Below are positions 1-9,030 of a stretch of 64,000 nucleotides of DNA, piece after piece. A program made the translations under genes and the position numbers. The notes beneath the pieces are model-generated. The model was not told the DNA's origin. It did no database searches and worked only from the letters and a program-made list of their open reading frames with translations. The stretch spans positions 10,354,001 through 10,418,000 of the forward strand of contig CM065318.1 of assembly GCA_033032175.1 (NCBI GenBank), given 5' to 3'. The DNA is from Saturnia japonica. Taxonomy: Eukaryota; Arthropoda; Insecta; Lepidoptera; Saturniidae. How positions within the stretch are numbered: the stretch's first letter is position 1; each line of letters begins with the position of its first letter.

Positions 1-234
1 ACTGATCGACACGAATCATGACCAGAGGGTTGTCCAATAACTCGTTCGGCGTTTAAGCATATCCATACAACGCGACGTTGCAATTCGGCCATACATCTGC
101 GCGTGTTCTCTTTTGGTCTTTTGATGGTTCTTTCAACTCTGATGGCTTTTGCTACTTGTAATTTAGTTTAATTATTGTTTGAAATTTGTTTTACTTTAAT
201 TATAACTCATTAAATTGTCAACAGTATATCAAAT

Positions 235-415
235 ATGAAGCGGCTACGATTTCTATGTCTTTTGGCTATCGCACTAAACGCGACTATCGCGAGCGATGGT
301 GATCTCTTCGACGAAATGGATCTGAAAAAGCTTTTGGATAACGAAGAGCAACTAGAGAAGGCTTACAATTGTCTTATGGATCGTGGACCATGCGATGAAT
401 ACCAGTTAATTAGAG
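235..415 (+). CDS. Chemosensory protein, exon 1 only (orphan)
   Basis: This is the first coding exon of a CSP (OS-D/A10) family gene. Residues 1-20 (MKRLRFLCLLAIALNATIAS) form a signal peptide. A CSP N-terminal part follows, with the C-x6-C pair as CLMDRGPC. The exon stops at 415 after one base of a codon, at a GTATGT donor, which is the phase-1 intron position shared by every other CSP gene here. A CAG acceptor at 222-224 just before the ATG suggests a 5'UTR intron. I found no matching second exon (C-x2-C half) between 416 and 6130, where copia, mariner and SINE debris lies. It may be a broken gene, or it may splice to the exon at 7800-7987, which is phase-compatible. CSP exon identity is confident; gene completeness is not. 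Confidence 0.75.
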
Positions 416-1597
416 GTATGTTTGAATTCCGAATTATTTTGTGATCAATTGAGTTTAGGTTAAAAAAAACGTTTTTGTTATAAGTTAGCATTCTTCACCT
501 TAGCCACAATTTTACCTGATCTTAAGTCGTAACTTATGATGTGTCCCAAGATGGTAGTATGCTAAGTGTAGTAGTAAAAATTATTCTAAAGCATCATGGT
601 CAAAACTCGTTTACTATAATATAAAAATATAATATACTGAAAAGGTTATATATATAATAATTAATTTCTAAGATTGTAGTGCGGAGATTAAAGTCCAGTA
701 TCTTATCTCACTGATAAGTTGTACTAGTATTAACCGTCGTAGACTGAAGCGTTAGTAGTCAATAATCATTATGAGATAAAGCATTAACCATTCTAGCTGA
801 ATATTACATAATTATATTATTATTGAATATACTATTTCCGCTACAAAGAGCGTAAGTCCCAATGAAATACTTTTGAAAATGAGCAAAAAACGAAAAAAGT
901 GAAAAACATTTTTCATAACGCTTTTCATTTTATACTACTCTGTTTATACAAGTTTTCTCTCGTAATGTAAATAAATATTTATTTAAGACTTGGATTTGAA
1001 AAAAATTATGTTTAGTTTTAAGATAATCTTTGGTAGTAATGAGCATCTTTTTCATTGTAGCGTGAATTTAAAAACACAGAAAAATAGAGCGTAAAAACTA
1101 AGTAAGAGTGAATGAAAAAGACAATTTGTTTTTAACAACTCCTCCTAACGGAAAGAGTTCAATTATATTAGACAGTTTATAATCATATATTTTTAAAAGA
1201 ATCTGGCGTATACCAACCTGTAGATAGTTCCTATACCTAGTTACCTTATTACAAAGTTCAACTTCAGAAGCTCCACCTCCGCTATTTCCGTAGCAATGCA
1301 GCAGTCGCGCTGACGGTCTAATTTAACCCTAAAACTTATAGGGTTTGAAATTAATAAATTAAAATACTCTCAAAGATTCAAATCTCAAACTTAATATTAA
1401 GCTGCGTATATTTTGTTAAATATTTTGAACCCTACGAGCCCCTGAGAGCATACAAATTGTAAACAATCTTGAAAGTAAGGTCCAAAACTTTCTAAATAGC
1501 TACCATAATAAATATGCAAATCACCTCTAACCACGAACTATGTTTCTTCGGTTTGCAGTATTATGATAATTCTTCAAATTACGCGTAATATTGATGT
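416..1597. other. AT-rich non-coding, intron or intergenic
   Basis: No coding exon or repeat was recognised here. It would be intronic if the exon at 235-415 is spliced to a downstream exon. Confidence 0.5.
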
Positions 1598-3082
1598 TTA
1601 ATTTATTATTTGTCTGTCCATTGAAAATAAAGAATATTCTGTTTGATTTAAATTATTGTAAAATTTATTATTTTGATTACACGATCCGCTCGAGTAAGAA
1701 AAAGGAAGAGAACTCATTTTACCACGTATGCATATTTCGCAATTACGCAACCTATTGACGGTACTCGTATTAGTTCCGACACGTAAATTGCAATGGTCTA
1801 AGAGTTTTGTTAGATCGTTTGCATTTAAATGACCCAAACGCTCATGCCATTTTAAAATGTCGCTTTCATTAGAAACCGATGAAACTTGAGCACACTGTTC
1901 CTTTACATAATAAAGATTATCTTTTCGAAATGCGATTAACTTCACATTACCATCAGTATCAGTCACTAGAGCCCTATCATCCCTAAACGTAACATGAAAC
2001 CCCTTATCGGTAATTTTTGCAACTGAAATCAAGTTAGTTCGCAAATCAGGAACATATAACGTGTTAGGTAGTTCAACTACACTTTTGAAGTTAGTATTAT
2101 ATGCAGACAATCTTACTGTACCTTTACCTTGTACTAGAGCACTCTGATTAGTAGCCAGAGTCACTTTACCGTCAGAAGACGGTAAAAATTTTCCAAAATA
2201 GGTTTTATCGTTACATAAATGACTCGTACAACCGCTATCGATAATCCAGTTTCCATTCTCGCAGTTTCCAAAGTGACAATCACCTGAAACACAATTAAAT
2301 GTTACAAAACTAGTATCGACCTTTTCTGTTGTTAATTTATTTTCTGATACATATTTTACCAAATCCTTCTGTTTTAATTTATTACATTCCGAAGCTTTGT
2401 GTCCTTTTTTATGACATTTAAAACATTTGTAAACAAACTTAGACATTTTATCGACAGACTGTACAGAGTTTGATCCAAATTTCTTCTTATTTCTCTTCAA
2501 AACATTGAAAGTATTATCGCTACTCGATCTCCTAGCATTGCTTTCTTCAAGAATTTTAATTTTTAATATCTCCGGGTCCGGAAATGAATCTCTAGACTCA
2601 ATTGCACACCTGAAATTCTCGAAACTTGATGGCAAGCTAAACAATAGCATTATCGATGCTAAATCATTGTGAATTTCTACGTCCATCTCGTGTAACTTGC
2701 ATTTAGCGTCAAAGAACTTGGCCAAGTGTTCGTGAATATCATCACCTTCGCTCATTTTACATAATATGAGCTGCTTCAGTAAGCTAGCTTTGCTAGCTGG
2801 TCCTTTCGAAGCATATACCGACTCAAGTTTTAACCAAACATCGTTTGATGTCTTACACTCTCTTATATGACGTAACTCGCTCGGGCTCATCGCTAAAATT
2901 AGCTCTGCCTTCGCTTTTGAGTCTTGTGACTCCCATAAAGCCGCCTCTGGTAATTCGACTGGCTTTGGTTTACTACCATCTACGTATTCCCATAAATCGT
3001 TCTTTATTAAAATCGCCTGTGCGTGTACCTTCCAGGAATCATAGTTATTCCTACCAAGAACCTCGATCCTCATTGTAGTCAT
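1598..3082 (-). pseudogene. Copia-type gag-protease polyprotein, 3'-truncated
   Basis: A 494-codon open frame encodes the N-terminal half of a Ty1/copia polyprotein. In order it has a gag region (residues 1-190), a CCHC zinc knuckle (CFKCHKKGHKASEC, about 219-232), an aspartic protease active site (DSGCTSH, about 282-288) and the gag-pre-integrase motif (KWHERLGHLN, about 413-423). After residue 465 the similarity stops. The last 25 or so codons are chance sequence, so the element breaks near 1680 and lacks the integrase core, reverse transcriptase and RNase H. The gag-protease frame has no stop or frameshift, so the insertion is fairly young. It lies between the two plus-strand CSP first exons. 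Confidence 0.9.
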
Positions 3083-3200
3083 GGTGCCGCCCTTTTCGCT
3101 GCTCCACTTACAATTGATCTCTTTGCACTTTTATTCGACGATCACATATGATAACTCTTCTTTCGTTATCCACCGATTTTATTTATATACTATTATCGGC

Positions 3201-3217
3201 AACTGGGCCCATAACCA
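3201..3217 (-). other. Copia primer-binding site and LTR edge
   Basis: On the minus strand this reads TGGTTATGGGCCCAGTT, complementary to the anticodon arm of initiator tRNA-Met. Priming from an internal fragment of this tRNA is the known habit of copia elements. The minus-strand sequence just upstream ends in TACA (3219-3222), as expected for the 3' edge of the 5' LTR. The LTR continues to higher coordinates, but its outer end could not be set. Confidence 0.7.
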
Positions 3218-3218
3218 T

Positions 3219-4491
3219 TGTAGCAGATTATGAGCCGGTAGCGCAGTGGAAGTTATTTGTAGTAATAAATAAAACCAGCATATAAAAGTAAAGAACAGGA
3301 AAAAACATATATATATATATAGTAGCAAAGGTCTTTACACAACAAAAGACAACTGTATGACACATACCAAATTTAAAATATGGAAGATACAAATTTATTA
3401 TAAAAGAGTATCTACTCAACACTAGTACTATAATTCGTTTATATAATTATTATACGAATGTAAATGTAAGAAAGTACTACCTGTTTACTCCTGGCTGCGA
3501 AGAGATTCTTTACATATATTGTTATGAAGTCAGTTAGTTAAAGTCAATCAATTAATATTTTAAAAAACTGACTACATTTTAATAGGCACCTCAGCAAAAT
3601 ATATTCCCCTATTCATCTATACATATTATAGTATAAGGTAAAGTTGCATTCTGCTATTTGTCCCTATGTAAGATTAGATCTTAAGGTTTTTTAAACTACG
3701 CAACGGATTTTAATGACATTTTCATTATAATTTAGAGAATTTCTTACGGAAGGTTTATATATACAATACATTCCAATTAAGTTTTTTATATTAAAGAAAA
3801 TTAAATTATTTGTAATCAAGTCGTCAAAAATGATTTTCCTGCGCTTACATGTACCTAGTATGTTACATGGCTTACGCAGGCTAAACCTTATGAGATACAT
3901 CAATATACTAAATAATTGTAGTTCTTCAAAAAGTCTAGAGTTTATCTTCAACATAATAATTAAAATTATTCCGTTATTTGCTAACCTATTTTCTCCAATT
4001 TAGTATTAATCTTTATCCAGATAAATTTGTTAGTTAACTTGGATATTTAATGTAGATTAAATTGATCCTTTACAGTTTTTCATTTAAATGAAGTACTAAT
4101 TCAAAATTACGCGCAACCAAAGAAATTCCTTCTCAGTAAAACTGGCACTCTGCATCTATGACAATTTTATGTTTGTATGCGTCGCGAAATCGGGCAAAAA
4201 TTAGACTTTCATTAAAATCCAATGAACATAGTAATCTCGCAGCTGGATCTAAGACTATTGGAATTAATATTTATTTGATTAATCACACTCGATATTACGT
4301 GACGTATAAAAGCTATCTTCACCACAATAAAACAAGGCGTTTACCAAGCAACTTCTTTTACACTATATCTAATATTTTGTTACAAATGCGCACATGGCAA
4401 ACAAATCTCTCTCTTCATTTTTTCAGAACACACATAAAGAAAATTAAATATAAAAAATATATACTTAGTCGTAATATAGAAGTAATAGTTA
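3219..4491. other. Putative copia LTR start, then AT-rich sequence
   Basis: The first few hundred bases probably contain the copia 5' LTR (minus orientation), with an (AT)n tract near 3307-3320. The remainder is AT-rich with no recognised gene. The open frame at 4158-4508 has no family features and runs into a SINE. Confidence 0.4.
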
Positions 4492-4668
4492 TTTGGGTTT
4501 TCCTATGAAATTCTCAGTAGCAGCTCTAGAGTTTGGCTTTGTGCCCGATTAATGGCAATAGGCTCGCCTCATATTACATAGGACCTAGAAACATATTCGG
4601 CGAACTGTGGGTGTACAAATGTACACCTATGCCTAACCTTTCGGGGAATAAAGACGTGATGGTATGGT
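4492..4668 (+). mobile_element. tRNA-derived SINE, 3' part
   Basis: This is the body and tail of a SINE family that recurs at 18666, 24190 and 48651. Shared blocks are CCTATGAAATTCTCAGTAGC, GTGCCCGAT-AATGG, GGGTGTACA and TAGGCGTGAT-like tails. The tRNA-like head with A and B boxes is missing in this copy. Confidence 0.75.
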
Positions 4669-5224
4669 AGGTGTGGAGTACTAATTATCTTGCACACATA
4701 TCATCTGTTCATTCGTCCATATGACAAATGATGTCCGTATATTTAAAATTTTCTATTCATATAATAACCTTTATCGATTTTATCGCAATACCATTTTAAT
4801 GGCCTCAATTGAAACCCATTGTAATATAATAATTGTAGCGATTTAGTTTATCTCGTAAAATATATCGTAATAATTATTTTAAGCGTAACTTTTTTTATAT
4901 AAGTATATTTTAGAATCATATTTACGGATTTCCGTTTTACAATAGTATAAATATAGCAAAAATAATCTAACTTCGATCTATCGAAACATCATTACAGTAA
5001 ACAGGACGTTAAATAAGGTGAGTTGATTTCAATTGTATTTGAAGGAAGATTTTATTAACATTCCTAAAAAGCTTACGAGTGAAAAAGTCTTTAAATATTA
5101 ATACTTAAAGTTTATTAAATACTTGGACTATTCCAAAAAATTGTTAGTGAAACGAAAAATAGTTATAATATGAATGAAGTAGATATTTATATAGCTTTTC
5201 AAAATATTACCTCCAACTCTAATG

Positions 5225-5830
5225 CCACTTAAGCATTCTGGTGAAGCAGCTTTCGAAACATTTATAACCGCCGAAATTCTTCGACGGCCTCTTCTGCAGT
5301 GTTAAATTTTCGCCCACGAAGCATGTTTTTTACCCTGGGAAATAAAAAAAAATCGCGTGTAGATAAATCTGGGCTATACGCAGGATGGGATAACATTTGT
5401 ACCCCCGAAGTATTCAAATAGTCTATGGCTCTAGCAGCTATGTGAGCGGGCGCGTTATCTTGGTGAAAAAGAATGCCACGGACACCGCTCCTTGGTCGCT
5501 TACCATTCAACTCCATGAAAGCTTGAGGCAAACAAATTTCGCAATACCATTCACTAGTAACTGTCTTACGATCTTCTAGCGGAATGACTGCTACTGGTCC
5601 ACTGCATCGAAAAAAAAAACCGCTATCATTTTTTTATTAACTCTTCGACCGCGAACAACTTTCGTGGGCAACCCGTCTTCTTCAAACACCCATTCCGTGG
5701 ATTGTTGCTTTGTGAGAGGATCGTAGCTGAAGGTCCAAGTTTCATCAGTTATAAGAATGTAGGATACATTTATAGATTCTACATTGCACCAATCAACAAT
5801 ATGGGATTTTTCCCTTTGGCTTTGAGTTAA
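5225..5830 (-). pseudogene. Mariner transposase remnant
   Basis: The complementary strand encodes the C-terminal half of a mariner (DD34D) transposase. The GDETW motif carries the first catalytic Asp at the 5' side, and HQDNAPAH carries the second. The stretch HPAYSPDLSTRD ends with the third Asp, exactly 34 residues after the second. The frame is broken around an A-rich tract near 5610-5620 and by stops, and the DNA-binding N-terminus is absent. The longest clean piece is 5262-5531. Terminal inverted repeats were not located. Confidence 0.85.
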
Positions 5831-6175
5831 TTAAATACAATATATATTATAGCGCCTACAAGATTGTTAATATTTAGTTATGTACTAAAGACATTGCAGA
5901 TATACTTAAATTCTTTATTTTTCGCAGTCTTACTATTAATTCATGTTTACTAGGCATTATTTAGGTTTAATTATCAATGGCCATTACATGACATTGAAGT
6001 AAAGCATAAATTAGATAACCCAACCGTTAACCACTGTTTCAATAGTTCGGATTTGCAACATAATGAACCACTATAAGGCAGTAATTTCATTATATCTTGC
6101 ATTGAACTTCATAACTATGTAGTAATTTTAATGAATCTTAACATTATTGGGATATTTTTACAGACATTCTATGAA
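5831..6175 (+). promoter_or_regulatory. Upstream region of CSP gene with 5'UTR splice acceptor
   Basis: This AT-rich stretch holds no gene. At 6161-6163 a CAG preceded by a T-rich run forms a good splice acceptor 12 bases before the ATG at 6176. This suggests the start codon sits near the beginning of the second transcript exon. A more distal promoter was not identified. Confidence 0.4.
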
Positions 6176-7987
6176 ATGTTGGCTTTATTGATTACTGTGT
6201 CGGCTTTAGCGACTACTTTGGTGTGGTCCTACGATGAAAAGTTTGACAAGATAGATGTAGATAAAATCATTGGCGACGATAAATTATTCACAGCATACAT
6301 TAATTGTATGCTCGACAAAGGGCCATGTAATGTTGAATATTCCGAAGAATTCAAAAGTAAGTACAAGTTTATGGGTTGGTTAACATTAAGTATTAAATGT
6401 ACGAAATCTAATTCACCAATTGAAAATTTTGATAGTTATCTTAATAGAATGATTGATCTCCACTGCGGTTTAGGATCGCAGTGAAGACTAATGGTTATTT
6501 TAAGTTTAGGACACTACTTTAAAGAGACATGTATTAGCATAGCACCTGACGTTTATTTCTTATCTTTATTCTTGTAACCAAGAATAACTTTGAGGGTCGT
6601 TTCATCATCTCTATAAAGAAGCAAAGACTAGGCGACAAATCAACAAGTTTTGTAAAACAACTCGTCGACTCGAGTGATTTATATAACCATCAGTAGACAC
6701 ACGATTCGATGAAGTTCCAGTTGCGTCCAGAATTGTTGACTAGGCTGGGTAAGGGCTGACCGTTGTCTTCTATATTAGCGGGTTTTACTCTATCGACACT
6801 GATTAATATAGTTTCAGAAAATAGGTTCTTATTTTCAGGTTAAATATCTTTCTTGGCGGTCTAGTTTCTCATTAGACCGGTATATGATTGTTGAAATAGA
6901 CAACAGACAGTTTCATCACGCAAAAAACTTACTCTAGTCGGCGTTAAATTTTGACAAAATGTATTATGATCTAGAGAGTAAATATAGAAGTATGATATTG
7001 AATTACATTAGACAGCACACACAGAAAGGAGAACTAGAATTTATTTGAACTCTTAAAGCGATTCATTAAAGTCAAAATCTAAGAGAGCTGAAAGAGAAGA
7101 CCCTGGCTTCTTTTAATCAGGATGACAAGGCGATACTCATAGACACCGAAACTATTACTTTAAATAATGTAGCACCATAAATGCTTTTAACTTAATTTCC
7201 AAGTGTTGTTGTCCATTTTAGTTTTATTATTATACATGTAATGTGTCAAAATTGTGTGGCAATTAAAGGCAATTACTAGTTAAATTTTTCTGGGAAAAAT
7301 ATAAACCTGTTTAAAGCTAACTGCCAAATATAACTTGTAATACAAGACACCGAAAGTTAAATATTAACTTAAAAAGCATTACATAATGTTCACTTCAATT
7401 AACAAGTGCCATAATATGAATGAAGTATACCTAAATTGCTTTTAAATGGCATGCCAAATTAACAAGATTTTTAAGAATATACGTGTAAATATGCAGATAA
7501 AATATTAAAATGTTTATACTCGTATAAGTAACTTATTTTACGAAGAATAGAGTTGAGTCCAAACGAAATTACATCTAAAGGGAACATCATAACTGTTAAC
7601 ATAACAAACACAAGAATTGGATGAAGCAAAACTTAATTTTAAAATTATGACCTTATATTAAAATAGAAATTTAGTTATTTAAATTGGTTAATTTCCCTCT
7701 AATTTTGATAAGAAATAATATAAAATCCTTTCAGAAACTTTTACAGTGACCATAAATACAGATCGTTACGTATTAACTAGAGCATTACATTATTTGTAGA
7801 ATTATTGCCGGAGGTAATAAAAACATGCTGTGCAAATTGTACACCTATCCAGAAAACATCTGTGAAGAAAACAGTAAGAGCGCTGAGTGAAAAGAAACCT
7901 TCGGAATTTATGGAGTTCAAGAAAAAGTATGACCCTAAAGACGAATACGAAAAAGACTTTTCTGCTTTCATCTTATCCAGTGATTGA
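6176..7987 (+). CDS. Chemosensory protein, two exons, complete
   Basis: The exons are 6176-6356 and 7800-7987, and the product is 122 residues. The intron has GTAAGT/TTGTAG borders and is phase 1. I chose the ATG at 6176 over the in-frame one at 6131 for two reasons: it follows a splice acceptor at 6161-6163, and it opens directly into a signal peptide (MLALLITVSALATTLVWS). The mature protein has the CSP layout: an acidic N-terminal helix, CMLDKGPC (C-x6-C), then the C-x2-C pair in exon 2 (CCANCTPIQK) and the C-terminal KKYDP block. The second-to-third cysteine spacing is 19, one residue longer than the usual 18, and an extra Cys precedes the third. It is likely a secreted carrier of small hydrophobic molecules; tissue and ligand are unknown. 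Confidence 0.92.
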
Positions 7988-8461
7988 ACATCTAACAACC
8001 CGGTTTTAACTAAAAGGCAAAATTATTATTAATTAAATCTAAGTTTTATTATGACTGTGTGGAGCATAACGTTAAATCTTAATTAAATTATTGGCAATAA
8101 TTATGCTTATTCATTTCTATCCATTTATCATGATAATGAAAATGTCCTTGGACGAAAGATTTTAATAAATAGATAACCTACTTTATTTCAAGACAAAAAA
8201 TTAAGTGCAAGTTTATTATTTTTATAATGTGTTGTTTGTTTAAGAAATCTACAAAAATATTATTTAGCTAACACCAAAATCAACAAAAATTTATATAGTA
8301 CTAGCTAAATATGGCCACACTTCGCTGTGACTCAGTCTGATAATAATAAAATTATTAGGGAAATAAACAAAAGTATCATAAATGTTTTTATTTAAACGAG
8401 TCACTTGGTTTTCCCCTTTCCCGTAAACTTTCCAATTAAAAAGTACATGAAAACACTACCA
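7988..8461. other. 3' flank of CSP gene
   Basis: AT-rich 3'UTR and flank. An AATAAA at about 8165 is a possible polyadenylation signal for the upstream CSP gene. No other gene is visible. Confidence 0.4.
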
Positions 8462-8470
8462 GTTATATAG

Positions 8471-8472
<2 letters not shown>
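8462..8472. repeat. Target-site duplication of LINE copy 1, left
   Basis: GTTATATAGAA directly abuts the poly(T) end of the element and recurs at 12517-12527. Confidence 0.9.
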
Positions 8473-8526
<54 letters not shown>

Positions 8527-9030
8527 ACTGACTACACTGTTAGCCTTAGGGGCCCTAAAGCCGCTGCGGCTTTTACAGCTTCACCGGACTTGGGGGCGAG
8601 CGCAGAGGGCACTCAGCCGCGAAAGTTTTGTGGACGACTCGCACGAGGGTGCCAAAGTGGCCGGACCTCGGCTCGGGCGGTCGTCGCGTTCGCAAATAGG
8701 TCGCGATCTATTCGAATCCCTACACCTACGATTCGAGCTAACTAAATATACACATAGGCACGTTCCCTTCCTCCTGGGAGGAAGGAAGGAACCGTGCGTA
8801 TGTGTATTCAATAATCGGAATGTTTCTACACTAACTAGCGCTAACTAACTAGCGTAAAAAAAGAAAAAAAAAAAGGTCCCTCACAGAACCTATGTACCTG
8901 TGTGGTGTGCACGTGTGTATGTTCATACGTGTGTAGTGTTGTATGTAGGTAGCTAAGTGATGCACGTACAGTGTCACTTGTATCGCGCGGGCGGTTGCCT
9001 GACCCAAGGGTTTCACACCGAGGAACGGAC

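Noticed and set aside
4158..4508. 116-codon open frame as a gene or CSP second exon
   Set aside because: No C-x2-C or KxDP motif, AT-driven composition, and it ends inside a SINE.
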